Below are positions 1 through 8,008 of a stretch of 64,000 nt of DNA, piece by piece. Position numbers and translations under genes: made by a program. How positions within the stretch are numbered: the first letter of the stretch is position 1; the number at the start of each line of letters is the position of its first letter. The notes beneath the pieces were generated by a model. It was not told the DNA's origin, searched no databases, and saw only the letters and a list, made by a program, of their open reading frames with translations. The stretch is from positions 1 through 64,000 of the forward strand of contig JAGCDQ010000071.1 in the NCBI GenBank assembly GCA_017651245.1. The letters are read 5' to 3'. The DNA comes from Bacteroidaceae bacterium (GTDB lineage: Bacteria; Bacteroidota; Bacteroidia; Bacteroidales; Bacteroidaceae).

Positions 1-260
1 GAAGCTCTTTGTCCATGATTGATATCTCTTCCATTGTGCATCCTCTCTGCATCATGCAAGTATGCAAAGGCTAATATGACATCCATATCTGCCCCTTCTT
101 GATAAAGCATCCTTCCAAATTTAGCGACCCTGTCCCAATGGTCCACCCCATGAATCGTACCTAAATCTTCAGGCCAACGGCTCATGCTAAAAAGTCGAAG
201 GTTTTCCCATTGAAAGACGGAATCATTCTTTGTGAATATGGATTTAAGGAATTTCTTCAT
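1..260 (-). CDS. HD-superfamily hydrolase-like protein, 3' part cut by window edge
   Basis: This is the first 86 codons of a gene that runs off the left edge; the ATG is at 260. The visible residues include HGVDHW near residue 39, LHDAER near residue 69 and NHG near residue 82. That spacing of His and His-Asp pairs is typical of small HD-domain phosphohydrolases, which bind a metal and cleave phosphate esters. The substrate cannot be told. There is no signal peptide, so it is probably cytoplasmic. It follows a small unknown gene on the same strand after 75 bases and may share its promoter. The family call is inferred from motif spacing only. Confidence 0.6.
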   Translation of the reverse strand, partial: MKKFLKSIFTKNDSVFQWENLRLFSMSRWPEDLGTIHGVDHWDRVAKFGRMLYQEGADMDVILAFAYLHDAERMHNGRDINHGQRA

Positions 261-335
261 TGAGGATTATTATCCGTTCTTCATCAATGTGCGATGAATG
301 GTCACAATATAGATGGAACGAGTATTGAAAAAATC

Positions 336-578
336 TCACCGGCAAAACACAGCATCTATTTCACTTTGTGTGGCATTCCCACTCTTCATAGAAATGCGGA
401 CTTCCTCATCCAGTTCTTCCTCAGAAAAGAAACAAGGCATAGACTCCTCTAAAGAGTGCCGCCTCACATTCATTTGCTTTTTTGTGACTGGAATGCTGGT
501 CACAGGCTCTTGTAAAACAGAAGAGTCCTCTTCCATTTCATTGATTTTCTTCAAATAATCCTCCATTACTGTTCTCAT
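336..578 (-). CDS. Small acidic hypothetical protein (80 aa)
   Basis: I do not recognise this gene. It encodes a soluble, Glu- and Ser-rich 80-residue protein with no signal peptide or membrane segment. A longer reading would begin with TTG at 596, but that codon lies inside the -7 promoter element at 594-601, so I chose the ATG at 578; an ATG at 566 is also possible. A plus-strand frame of similar size overlaps it, but only the minus frame has a promoter at the right place and a same-strand neighbour downstream. Function unknown. Confidence 0.5.
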   Translation of the reverse strand: MRTVMEDYLKKINEMEEDSSVLQEPVTSIPVTKKQMNVRRHSLEESMPCFFSEEELDEEVRISMKSGNATQSEIDAVFCR

Positions 579-593
579 TTTATTATTCTGTCG

Positions 594-625
594 CAAATTA
601 ACAACATTTTTCCTTATCCTCCAAA
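594..625 (-). promoter_or_regulatory. Bacteroidota-type promoter for the 578-1 gene pair
   Basis: On the minus strand, TTTG (622-625) is followed after 20 bases by TTAATTTG (594-601), one mismatch from the TAnnTTTG consensus. The expected start of transcription is about 10 bases before the ATG at 578. Confidence 0.55.
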
Positions 626-689
626 ATTATTGGCACATTTTTCAATAAGGAACGCTTATTCCTCGGCAGAGGCACCTTATTTCACAATA

Positions 690-775
690 ACGCACGAGTA
701 TTGAACAGCAGAGGCTGGTTATTCGAAGTCCGAGCCAAGCGGAAGGGGAGTCCGAGCCAAGCGGACTACCAGAGA
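690..775. repeat. Direct repeat A, copy 1 (partner at 1639-1696)
   Basis: Shares the order CACGAGTATTGA, AGCAGAGGC, GGTTATT, then AGTC..A.CCAAGCGGACT with the stretch at 1639-1696, about 950 bases away. In this copy the last block GAGTCCGAGCCAAGCGGA is itself partly duplicated. Confidence 0.6.
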
Positions 776-983
776 GTGGCAAGCGGACTCCCAAAGCCCC
801 CGACGTACTCGCTTTGAAACAACGGCGTTATTTTGCATTTCCTACACCGATGTTTTGACGAAACAACGGCGTTGTTTTAAAGAGGCGGCGGCAAAGCATG
901 GTTTTGCCGTCGGCAAAAGGGTGGATTGCCGGCGGCAAATTTTTGAGGGCGTTTTTGGGACTATTAATGGAAAAGAGATCTAC

Positions 984-1020
984 CTTTAATGGTAGCAATT
1001 TTTTTCTTTAATGGTAGCAA
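984..1020. repeat. Tandem 15-base repeat CTTTAATGGTAGCAA (two copies)
   Basis: Two exact copies at 984-998 and 1006-1020, separated by a T-rich spacer. Confidence 0.8.
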
Positions 1021-1146
1021 ACTTTTGTTGCCTGGTTAGGAAAAACTTTTTCCCTCACGGGGGAACAAATTTTTCCCCGTGGGGGAACAAAAAGAGTTGG
1101 GCGAAGAGGACTTTGTTCTTTGAAAAAAGAGTTTTTTTGCAAAAAG

Positions 1147-1464
1147 ACCTAACAACCTAACATGACAAGCCTCAAACCCTGATGTACAAAGGGATTTAGG
1201 AACGTTAGGTGTTTCCTAAACACCTAACATAGACCTAACATTTTAGTCTCACGCAGATAGCACAGATAACACAGATATTTTTCGAACACAAATCTCTCTA
1301 ATCTACGCGAAATTTTAGATTCCGAAAAAAGACAGAAAAAACAAAAAGAACGAAAACCCTTGATAAGGTGAGTGTTAGGTCTATGTTAGGTCTCTGCGTG
1401 AGACCTAACATAGGCAACTCTCTGAACCACAACTCATCTGAGAACAAATGTTAGGTTGTTAGGT
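1147..1464. repeat. CCTAAC-type inverted repeats and hairpins
   Basis: A perfect 17-base inverted repeat forms the outer ends (1147-1163 with 1448-1464). Inside are a perfect 11-bp hairpin (1204-1214 with 1218-1228, loop CCT) and a perfect 14-bp hairpin (1381-1394 with 1400-1413, loop TGCGT). The stretch 1222-1240 is also the exact reverse complement of 1373-1391. All are built from the unit CCTAACA and its complement. Confidence 0.8.
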
Positions 1465-1540
1465 TATTTTATACTATTTCTCTCATGGGAGCATAAAAAA
1501 CTGAAGGCTGTAACGGTTAACGGTTATCGGTTAAAGAAGG

Positions 1541-1577
1541 AGAGGCTCCCACTCGATTGAGTGAGAGTCTCTTTTTG
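1541..1577 (+). terminator. Terminator-like hairpin with T-tract, no gene upstream on its strand
   Basis: A 14-position stem with two imperfect positions around the loop GATT (1541-1572) is followed by CTTTTTG. On the plus strand this looks like a rho-independent terminator, yet no plus-strand gene precedes it in the window. Confidence 0.6.
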
Positions 1578-1638
1578 TGAACGGGTTAGAATTATGTAAA
1601 AGAACTTTGGGGTGTTCTTTCTATAATAGTGCTCATAA

Positions 1639-1696
1639 AGCACGAGTATTGATGAGCAGAGGCAGGTTATTGGGAGTCAGAACCAAGCGGACTCCA
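1639..1696. repeat. Direct repeat A, copy 2
   Basis: Second, diverged copy of the element at 690-775, ending about 90 bases before the mutS2 start codon. Confidence 0.6.
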
Positions 1697-1773
1697 CAAG
1701 GGTTGAACCATGTGAGTCTGGGTTCTCTCCGCAAAATTTTGCCAGAACTTTTTTCTTCTCCCTATTTTTTTCG

Positions 1774-1781
1774 TACCTTTG
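1774..1781 (+). promoter_or_regulatory. -7 promoter element (TACCTTTG) of mutS2
   Basis: TACCTTTG ends seven bases before the ATG at 1788, so transcription should start at or very near the start codon. No TTTG is seen at the expected 20-base distance. Confidence 0.5.
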
Positions 1782-1787
1782 CACACG

Positions 1788-4325
1788 ATGATTTATCCAA
1801 CTACATACGAACAGAAGATTGGGTTTGACCAGATACGCCAACACCTCACGGCTTTGTGCCTCTGTCCCTTGGGCGAGGAACAGGTGAGGGAGATGGTGTT
1901 TTCGGTCAATTTCGATGATATCCACAGGCTGGTGAGACAGACGATGGAGTTTGTGCGCATCTTGCAAGAGGAGGACTTCCCCGACCAGAACTTTTTCGAT
2001 GTGCGTCCTTCGCTGAAACGTATCCGCATCCAGAACACTTGCCTGGAGGTGGAGGAACTTTTCAACTTGCAACGGTCTCTTTCGACCATTCACCAGATTG
2101 TCTCTTTCCTCCACCGTTGTTCTGACGAGGAAAACACCATCCCTGTGTTCCCATACCTCTATGCCTTGACACAGGATGTGAAGACTTATCCGCAGATGGT
2201 GAAACGCATTGACCAGATTCTGGACAAGTACGGGCACGTGAAGGACACGGCATCCCCCACCCTCATGGAGATTCGGCGGGAATTGGCTTCCACTGCTGGC
2301 AGCGTATCTCGTGCCTTGCAGAACATCCTCAAATCGGCGAAGGGGGAAGGACTCATTGACAAGGACATCTCTCCCACCCTCCGCGATGGTCGTCTGGTCA
2401 TTCCTGTGGCTCCTGCCATGAAGAGGAAGATTCGAGGCATCGTGCATGATGAGTCGGACACGGGAAAGACGGTCTTCATTGAACCTGCCGAGGTGGTGGA
2501 GGCGAACAACAAGATTCGTGAACTGGAAAGTGAGGAGCGCAAGGAGATTCACCGCATTCTCCTAGAGTTCACGCAGACGGTGCGCCCAGAAGTGGAGGAG
2601 ATGCTGTTTGCCTATGAGTTCCTCGCCAAGATGGATTTCATCCGTGCCAAGGCTAAGTTCGCCATCACCAGCAACAGCACAGAGCCTCGCATGGAGAACA
2701 AGCAGGTGCTGGATTGGGCTATCGCCGTGCATCCGTTGCTGGATCTGAAGTTCAGAAACTACAATTTCCAGCATCAAGACGAGGAGCCTCGCAAGGTCGT
2801 TCCGCTCGACATCAAACTGAATGGCAAACAACGCATCTTGCTCATCTCGGGACCTAACGCTGGCGGTAAGTCTGTCTGTCTGAAGACCACAGGTTTGTTG
2901 CAATATATGTTCCAATGCGGAATGCCCGTTCCGGTTGCCAAGAGCAGCGTGTTCGGCATCTTCCGCAGCATCTTCATCGACATCGGCGATGAGCAGAGTC
3001 TGGAGAACGACCTCTCGACCTATTCTTCCCACTTGCTCAACATGAAGAACATGATGAAGCATTGCGACGGGAAGAGCCTCATCCTCATCGATGAGTTTGG
3101 CGGAGGCACGGAACCCCAGATTGGTGGGGCGATGGCGGAGGCGATGCTGAAGGTGTTCAACAAGAAACGTGCCTTTGGCGTCATCACCACCCACTACCAG
3201 AACCTGAAGCACTATGCCCAAGAGACGGAGGGCATCGTGAATGGCGCCATGCTGTATGACCGTCAGCTGATGCAACCGCTCTTCCGACTCTCCATCGGCA
3301 ATCCGGGCAGTTCGTTCGCCATCGAGATTGCCCGCAAGACGGGTATCCCTGACGAGGTGATCAAGGATGCAAGCGAGATTGTGGGCAAGGACTACATCAA
3401 CTCCGACAAATACCTGCAAGACATCGTGCGCGACAAGCGCTACTGGGAGCAGAAACGACAGAGCATCCACCAACATGAGAAGCAGATGGAACAAACCATC
3501 CAACGCTACGAGGAGGACATCCAGAAGCTGCACGATGAACGCAAGGTCATCATCTCACGCGCCAAGGAGGAGGCTGAGCAGATGCTGAAAGAGTCGAACG
3601 CCAAGATTGAACAAACCATCAAGGACATCAAGGAGGCACAAGCGGAGAAGGAACGCACGCGCCTGATTCGCCAAGACCTTGCGGATTTCAAGCACGACAT
3701 CCGCGAGATTGACCCTGAAATTGCCGATGAGAAAATCAGAAGGCAAATGGAGAAACTGATGGCAAGGAGGAAAAGGAAGGAAGAGAAGAAGAATGCCCCA
3801 CAAGCCCCCAAGGGAGTGGCTGTGCAGAATGGGAATACAACGGCGGAAGTGGAGAAGCAACCGCTCAAAGCCAACGATTACGTGAGGATGATTGGGCAGA
3901 CGACCATCGGACAGATCCAGAAAATCAGCGGCAACGAGGCAACGGTTGTCTTCGGACACATCACCACCAATGTGAAGCTGAACCGCCTTGAGCCAGCAGA
4001 AGCGCCCAAGAAGGAGAAGAATGTGGCTTCCACGTTTGTGAGTGTGCAGACACGCAACGAAATCCGCAACACCACCCTCAACTTCAAGGAACAACTCGAT
4101 GTGAGGGGTATGCGAGGAGACGAAGCCATCCAAGCCGTCACGTATTTTATTGACGATGCCTGCGTTGCCAGAGCCTCTCGTGTGAAGATTCTGCACGGAA
4201 CGGGCACTGGCGCGCTCAAGACCGTTATCCGACAATATCTCAACACCATGCCTCCTGTGGCAGACTTCTACGATGAGGACATCCGATTTGGTGGGGCTGG
4301 AATCACGATTGTGGAACTGGTGTAA
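1788..4325 (+). CDS. mutS2: MutS2 family DNA mismatch/recombination ATPase with Smr nuclease domain
   Basis: MutS2 proteins bind branched DNA or collided ribosomes and are linked to suppression of homologous recombination or to ribosome rescue. The 845-residue length is usual. Visible are the MutS core, Walker A GPNAGGKS (residues 355-362), Walker B LILIDE with D435-E436 followed by FGGGTEP, a long charged coiled coil at about 540-660, and a C-terminal Smr domain from about 768 with HGTGTG near 803. A TTG nine bases upstream is in frame but lies inside the -7 box, so ATG 1788 is chosen. A GGTTAAGGGTAAA-type repeat separates it from the next gene. Confidence 0.95.
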   Translation: MIYPTTYEQKIGFDQIRQHLTALCLCPLGEEQVREMVFSVNFDDIHRLVRQTMEFVRILQEEDFPDQNFFDVRPSLKRIRIQNTCLEVEELFNLQRSLSTIHQIVSFLHRCSDEENTIPVFPYLYALTQDVKTYPQMVKRIDQILDKYGHVKDTASPTLMEIRRELASTAGSVSRALQNILKSAKGEGLIDKDISPTLRDGRLVIPVAPAMKRKIRGIVHDESDTGKTVFIEPAEVVEANNKIRELESEERKEIHRILLEFTQTVRPEVEEMLFAYEFLAKMDFIRAKAKFAITSNSTEPRMENKQVLDWAIAVHPLLDLKFRNYNFQHQDEEPRKVVPLDIKLNGKQRILLISGPNAGGKSVCLKTTGLLQYMFQCGMPVPVAKSSVFGIFRSIFIDIGDEQSLENDLSTYSSHLLNMKNMMKHCDGKSLILIDEFGGGTEPQIGGAMAEAMLKVFNKKRAFGVITTHYQNLKHYAQETEGIVNGAMLYDRQLMQPLFRLSIGNPGSSFAIEIARKTGIPDEVIKDASEIVGKDYINSDKYLQDIVRDKRYWEQKRQSIHQHEKQMEQTIQRYEEDIQKLHDERKVIISRAKEEAEQMLKESNAKIEQTIKDIKEAQAEKERTRLIRQDLADFKHDIREIDPEIADEKIRRQMEKLMARRKRKEEKKNAPQAPKGVAVQNGNTTAEVEKQPLKANDYVRMIGQTTIGQIQKISGNEATVVFGHITTNVKLNRLEPAEAPKKEKNVASTFVSVQTRNEIRNTTLNFKEQLDVRGMRGDEAIQAVTYFIDDACVARASRVKILHGTGTGALKTVIRQYLNTMPPVADFYDEDIRFGGAGITIVELV

Positions 4326-4390
4326 AGGTTAAGGGTAAAGGTTAAGGGTAAAGGTTAAGGGTAAAGGGTAAAGGTTAAGGGTTAAAGAAT
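4326..4390. repeat. Telomere-like simple repeat (GGTTAA / GGGTAAA units)
   Basis: About ten units of AAGGTTA and AGGGTAA fill the gap between mutS2 and the next gene. The complement of the same motif family occurs at 28262-28318. Confidence 0.85.
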
Positions 4391-4397
4391 AGATAGA

Positions 4398-5630
4398 ATG
4401 AAAAGAATTGCGACATATATTGCAGTGGCTTGCGTGGCTCTTATGGCTCACGCACAAACTGACAGCATTGTGCCATCAGTGCCTCTGACATATCCCTATT
4501 TGACTCCTATCTCAGCGATGGAGGACCTGAATGAAGACATCATGGCGCTGCGGTTCAGCAAGGCTGATGCGAGTGCCAAGAAACTCATCCAGACAGCCAA
4601 GCGGAAACGCCAATCAACGGAAGAATATGACAAGGTGGTTGACATCTGCCACAAGGGAGAGAACGGATTGAGAGGCGTGGACAGAGTGCTTATTGTGGAC
4701 AGCGTTGTCGTGGACAAGAAAGCGTTTCTCAACGCCTACCCTCTTTCTGCCGACCTGGGCTCCCTCTCCCTCTCTGAGAAGGGGGACATCGTTCAGTACC
4801 AGACACAACTGAACGGTATGGTGATCGCTCCCCAACCTCAAGCAGAGGGCCTGACACGCTACTATCTGGAGGACGGAACGCTCACAGAAGGTGAGAGCAT
4901 CGAAGGACTCGGCATTGAGGGCGACATCAACTACCCCTTCCTCATGCCCGACGGACAGACCTTCTATTTCGCGGCACGATGTGAGGATGGCTATGGAAAC
5001 TACGACCTCTACGCCACGCGATACGACTCCGATTCCAAGCGGTTCTATCAGGCGGAGAACATGGGACTCCCCTACAACTCCTATGCCAATGACTATATGC
5101 TCGTCATTGACGAATCAGCCAACCTCGGATGGTTTGCCAGCGACCGCTACCAGCCTGACGGCAAGGTGTGCATCTACACATTCGTTCCCAACGAGTCGCG
5201 CCAAACCATCGACTATGAGACCACTGACTTGAACGAACTTCGTGCCCTCGCATCGCTCCAATCCATCACTGCCCTTCCACTGACCGATGAACAGAAGGAG
5301 GCGAAGGCAGAAGCCAGCCGTCGTCTGGCAAAGGTCAAAGGTCAAAGGTCAAAAGTCAATCGTGTGAGGGACTTTGAGTTTGTCCTCAACGACGCCAGAA
5401 CTTGCTACACGCTGAATGACTTCACCTCCAACGAGGCAAGAAAACAATGCAGCGACTGGCTTCAGAAGTCCAAGAACCTCACCACCCTCTACGAGCAACT
5501 GCAGCAGATGCGAGAGACCTCCCCTACTGCCAAGCAGCAGATTCTCAATCTGGAAACACGCATCAAGGAACTGCAAGCGGAAGTGCATGCTCTTGAAAAA
5601 CAGATTCGTATGCTCGAATTAAAGAAATAG
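4398..5630 (+). CDS. Exported PD40/TolB-like beta-propeller protein with C-terminal coiled coil
   Basis: The 410-residue protein begins with a signal peptide ending near AHAQ (residue 20). Its middle carries blade-like repeats of the PD40 type: NYPFLMPDGQTFYFAA near 177 and a related segment ending WFASDR near 241. The last 60 residues are a heptad-rich coiled coil. Such proteins are common in Bacteroidales; the role is unknown, perhaps envelope-associated. A run of GGTCAAA heptamers is read in frame as KVKGQRSKVN at about residues 312-321. The gene is followed by a terminator at 5711. It may be read from the mutS2 promoter, as I see no promoter in the repeat-filled gap. Confidence 0.7.
   Translation: MKRIATYIAVACVALMAHAQTDSIVPSVPLTYPYLTPISAMEDLNEDIMALRFSKADASAKKLIQTAKRKRQSTEEYDKVVDICHKGENGLRGVDRVLIVDSVVVDKKAFLNAYPLSADLGSLSLSEKGDIVQYQTQLNGMVIAPQPQAEGLTRYYLEDGTLTEGESIEGLGIEGDINYPFLMPDGQTFYFAARCEDGYGNYDLYATRYDSDSKRFYQAENMGLPYNSYANDYMLVIDESANLGWFASDRYQPDGKVCIYTFVPNESRQTIDYETTDLNELRALASLQSITALPLTDEQKEAKAEASRRLAKVKGQRSKVNRVRDFEFVLNDARTCYTLNDFTSNEARKQCSDWLQKSKNLTTLYEQLQQMRETSPTAKQQILNLETRIKELQAEVHALEKQIRMLELKK
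5331..5360 (+). repeat. In-frame GGTCAAA heptamer repeat
   Basis: Three GGTCAAA units and a decayed fourth lie inside the PD40 gene. Seven-base units read in one strand cycle through all frames without a stop (VKGQRSK); the complement contains TGA. Confidence 0.8.
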
Positions 5631-5710
5631 GAAGTATTTTACAAATTTACCTTTACATTTGTAAAAACGGCAAAAAGAGAGAGATTTTTTTAGTTTTGTC
5701 AAAAAAAAGC

Positions 5711-5743
5711 GAGGGAGACATTTGGAATTGTCTCTCTCTTTTT
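5711..5743 (+). terminator. Terminator of the PD40 gene, overlapping the ftsZ promoter
   Basis: Stem GAGGGAGACA pairs with TGTCTCTCTC (one G-U pair) around an eight-base loop, then TTTTT. The loop contains the -33 box of the next promoter. Confidence 0.8.
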
Positions 5744-5752
5744 GTAACTTTG
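5721..5752 (+). promoter_or_regulatory. Promoter of the ftsZ-like gene
   Basis: TTTG (5721-5724), 20 bases, TAACTTTG (5745-5752): an exact match to the Bacteroidota consensus. The leader to the ATG at 5840 is about 80 bases. Confidence 0.85.
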
Positions 5753-5839
5753 TGCCCGAGAATATATGATAAAGTGAGATGCCAACCGATGAGGGCTGGC
5801 TAAAAATGATTGTATAACTTATTAAAATCTGAGAATTGA

Positions 5840-7105
5840 ATGAAAGAGGAAGAGTTACCTCCTTTCAACTTTCCCATTGAGGACAAGTCAGAGAGAATTA
5901 TCAAGGTCATCGGTGTAGGAGGCGGTGGCGGAAATGCAGTGCAACACATGTGGGAAGAGGGCGTGAAGAACGTGTCTTTTCTAGTGACGAACACGGACAG
6001 TCAGGTGCTGAAGGCAAACTTGGTGCCCAACAAGATGCAGATTGGACCAGGTCTTGGTACAGGAGGAATTCCTGAACTGGGACGTGAGATGGCAGAGGAG
6101 AGCATTGAGGACATCAAGACGATGTTTGGCGAGGAGACGAAGATGGTGTTTGTGACAGCTGGTATGGGCGGCGGCACAGGAACAGGTGCAGCCCCAGTGA
6201 TTGCCCGTGTGGCAAAGGAAATGGGCATCCTGACAGTAGGCGTGGTGACGCTCCCGTTCAGGATGGAAATGCGCAAACGTATGGACAAGGCGCTGCTGGG
6301 CATGGATGCGCTGAAGAAATGCGTGGATTCGCTGATTGTCATCAACAACCAAAAGTTGCTGGAGAATGAGCGATACAATAATCTGACGCTTGAGGAAGGA
6401 CTGAAGAAGGCAGACGAGGTGCTGACCATTGCCACGAAGACGATTGCTGAGATCATCACCGTCAAGGGAAGCATCAACCGAGACTACAATGACGTGCGTA
6501 CCGTCATGAAGGATGGAGGTGCGGCTTTGGTGTCGGTGGCTAAGGCAAGTGGAGAGAAGCGCATTTTCAAGGCATTGTCGGAAGCCATCAGTTCCCCACT
6601 TGTGGCGAATGTGGAAAAGCAGAAAATCCGTCGCCTGCTCTATATCGTGTATAGTGGCAACGAGAATCCCGCCCGCATGGATGAACTGGAGGAAATCAGT
6701 GAGTTCATGGAGAACTTTGACGAGAATCTGGACGTACTGTGGGGACACTATCCAGATGACACCTTGGGCGATGAAATCAAGGTGGCTGTGGTGGCTACAG
6801 GCTTCGACCAGGATGAGGAGGAGAACGAAACGGACGAGGATCATGCCAAACAGGATGAGATGAAGCGGCTGAAGGACTTGCGTGAGAAGTTTTATTCATG
6901 CACTCATGAGGTGCCAAAGATAGAAGAGAAGCCTCAGGTAGAAGAGCAAGTGCCAACAACGGTGGAGATTCCTCAAGCAACAGCGACAGAGGAAGAGATT
7001 TCTGAGCCTGAGGAAGAGGAAGTGACAAGGGAGGAAGAGCCGAAAACACCCACATTTGTGGAGAAACTCGTGAGAAAACTGAAAGATTTGATGGAAGAAG
7101 AGTGA
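5840..7105 (+). CDS. ftsZ: FtsZ-family tubulin-like GTPase, divergent form
   Basis: FtsZ polymerises with GTP into the division ring. This 421-residue protein has the G-rich N-terminal nucleotide loop (GVGGGGGNA, 25-33), the tubulin signature GGGTGTG (110-116) and a T7 loop with N213, D215 and D218, so it should hydrolyse GTP. It differs from usual Bacteroidales FtsZ: GTGGIPELG replaces the common GAG.NPE.G segment, it has INRDYNDVRTVM at the T7 loop, and it ends in an acidic linker plus a charged helix (FVEKLVRKLKDLMEEE). It stands alone between an exported protein and ispE, not in a dcw cluster. It could be the sole FtsZ or a second copy. Confidence 0.85.
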   Translation: MKEEELPPFNFPIEDKSERIIKVIGVGGGGGNAVQHMWEEGVKNVSFLVTNTDSQVLKANLVPNKMQIGPGLGTGGIPELGREMAEESIEDIKTMFGEETKMVFVTAGMGGGTGTGAAPVIARVAKEMGILTVGVVTLPFRMEMRKRMDKALLGMDALKKCVDSLIVINNQKLLENERYNNLTLEEGLKKADEVLTIATKTIAEIITVKGSINRDYNDVRTVMKDGGAALVSVAKASGEKRIFKALSEAISSPLVANVEKQKIRRLLYIVYSGNENPARMDELEEISEFMENFDENLDVLWGHYPDDTLGDEIKVAVVATGFDQDEEENETDEDHAKQDEMKRLKDLREKFYSCTHEVPKIEEKPQVEEQVPTTVEIPQATATEEEISEPEEEEVTREEEPKTPTFVEKLVRKLKDLMEEE

Positions 7106-7121
7106 TGAAAATCAAAAATAA

Positions 7122-7153
7122 TTTGGTTTTTTGTTCACTTAATCGTACCTTTG
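7122..7153 (+). promoter_or_regulatory. Promoter of ispE
   Basis: TTTG (7122-7125), exactly 20 bases, TACCTTTG (7146-7153). The leader to the ATG at 7181 is about 20 bases. Confidence 0.85.
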
Positions 7154-7180
7154 TCCCCGTTAACTAAAAGATGAGGAATT

Positions 7181-8008
7181 ATGATAGTATATCCTAATGC
7201 GAAGATTAACATTGGCCTGAACGTCGTAGAGAAGCGTCCAGACGGCTACCATAATCTGGAAACAGTGTTCTATCCTATTGGGCTGCAAGATATCTTGGAG
7301 ATTCAGGAAATAGACAAAGACGCGCCGGCCTGTGGTTATCGGTTGAAAGTGACTGGTACGGTGTTGGACGGCTCCCCTGAGGACAACCTTGTCGTGCGGG
7401 CATTGAAACTGCTGAAGAAGGACTTTGACCTGCCCCCTGTGAGCATCGGACTGTATAAACACATTCCTACAGGTGCTGGCTTGGGTGGCGGCTCTGCTGA
7501 CGGGGCATTCACAGTGAAGACGCTGAATGAGCGTTTCAAGCTGGGCTTGACCACTGAGCAGATGGAAGACTATTGTTCTCAGTTGGGGGCTGATTGTCCG
7601 TTCTTCATTCAGAACAAGCCAGTGTTTGCAACAGGCATCGGCAATGTGTTCCATCCTGTGGAACTGAACTTGAAGTACAAGCAGCTCGTGTTGGTGAAAC
7701 CTGAAATCTTTGTATCGACGAAGGATGCCTATGCGAAGGTGAAAGTGCAGCACCCAGAGAAACAATTGCCCGAATTATTGGCACAGCCGATTGAAACGTG
7801 GAAGGATACAGTGGTGAATGACTTTGAGGCAAGTGTATTCCCCAAATATCCAGAGATTGCTGCCATCAAGGACAAGCTGTACGACCTCGGAGCCCTTTAT
7901 GCCAGCATGTCTGGCAGCGGTTCGAGTGTGTTCGGCATTTTCGAAGATCCTGTGGAGAATATTGACGAGGAGTTCAGCGGTATGTTCTGCCGTCAGCGGG
8001 AACTTTAA
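7181..8008 (+). CDS. ispE: 4-diphosphocytidyl-2-C-methyl-D-erythritol kinase (IspE)
   Basis: IspE phosphorylates CDP-methylerythritol with ATP in the MEP isoprenoid pathway, in the cytoplasm. The N-terminus [15 protein letters not shown] is characteristic. The GHMP-kinase ATP loop [14 protein letters not shown] lies at 96-109, and the C-terminal glycine-rich [11 protein letters not shown] is near residues 244-254. The 275-residue length is normal. The gene has its own promoter and its stop codon overlaps the stop of the convergent porin gene by four bases (8005-8008). Confidence 0.96.
   Translation: MIVYPNAKINIGLNVVEKRPDGYHNLETVFYPIGLQDILEIQEIDKDAPACGYRLKVTGTVLDGSPEDNLVVRALKLLKKDFDLPPVSIGLYKHIPTGAGLGGGSADGAFTVKTLNERFKLGLTTEQMEDYCSQLGADCPFFIQNKPVFATGIGNVFHPVELNLKYKQLVLVKPEIFVSTKDAYAKVKVQHPEKQLPELLAQPIETWKDTVVNDFEASVFPKYPEIAAIKDKLYDLGALYASMSGSGSSVFGIFEDPVENIDEEFSGMFCRQREL

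Larger units (their letters stand above)
597..1787. other. Long non-coding, repeat- and hairpin-rich region
   Basis: No credible gene lies in this stretch of about 1.2 kb. It holds a 50-base direct repeat pair, two copies of an inverted motif around ACAACGGCGTTGT near 817 and 860, and a GC-rich stretch at 884-940 built of GGCGGCAAA-like units. It also has a tandem CTTTAATGGTAGCAA, two GGGGGAACAAA-like units near 1057-1091, several CCTAAC hairpins, a widespread-looking CACGCAGATAGCACAGAT motif near 1250, and a terminator-like hairpin at 1541. A plus-strand frame at 1577-1828 overlaps the mutS2 start and has no family resemblance, so I leave it out. Confidence 0.7.

Noticed and set aside
313..558. 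Plus-strand 81-codon frame opposite the small unknown gene
   Set aside because: The minus frame has a promoter at the right distance and a same-strand neighbour; the plus frame is Ser-rich noise.
1577..1828. Plus-strand 83-codon frame before mutS2
   Set aside because: It overlaps the mutS2 promoter and start in another frame, runs through a repeat, and shows no protein-like composition.
2562..3533. 323-codon antisense frame inside mutS2
   Set aside because: It is a long shadow of the coding frame; the plus strand encodes full MutS2 motifs here. Similar long antisense frames over ftsZ, GH31, ygiQ and the porin were dropped for the same reason.
4326..4390. Possible telomere or CRISPR-like array
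   Set aside because: The units are 6-7 bases and contiguous, with no spacers, so it is a simple repeat, not a CRISPR array.
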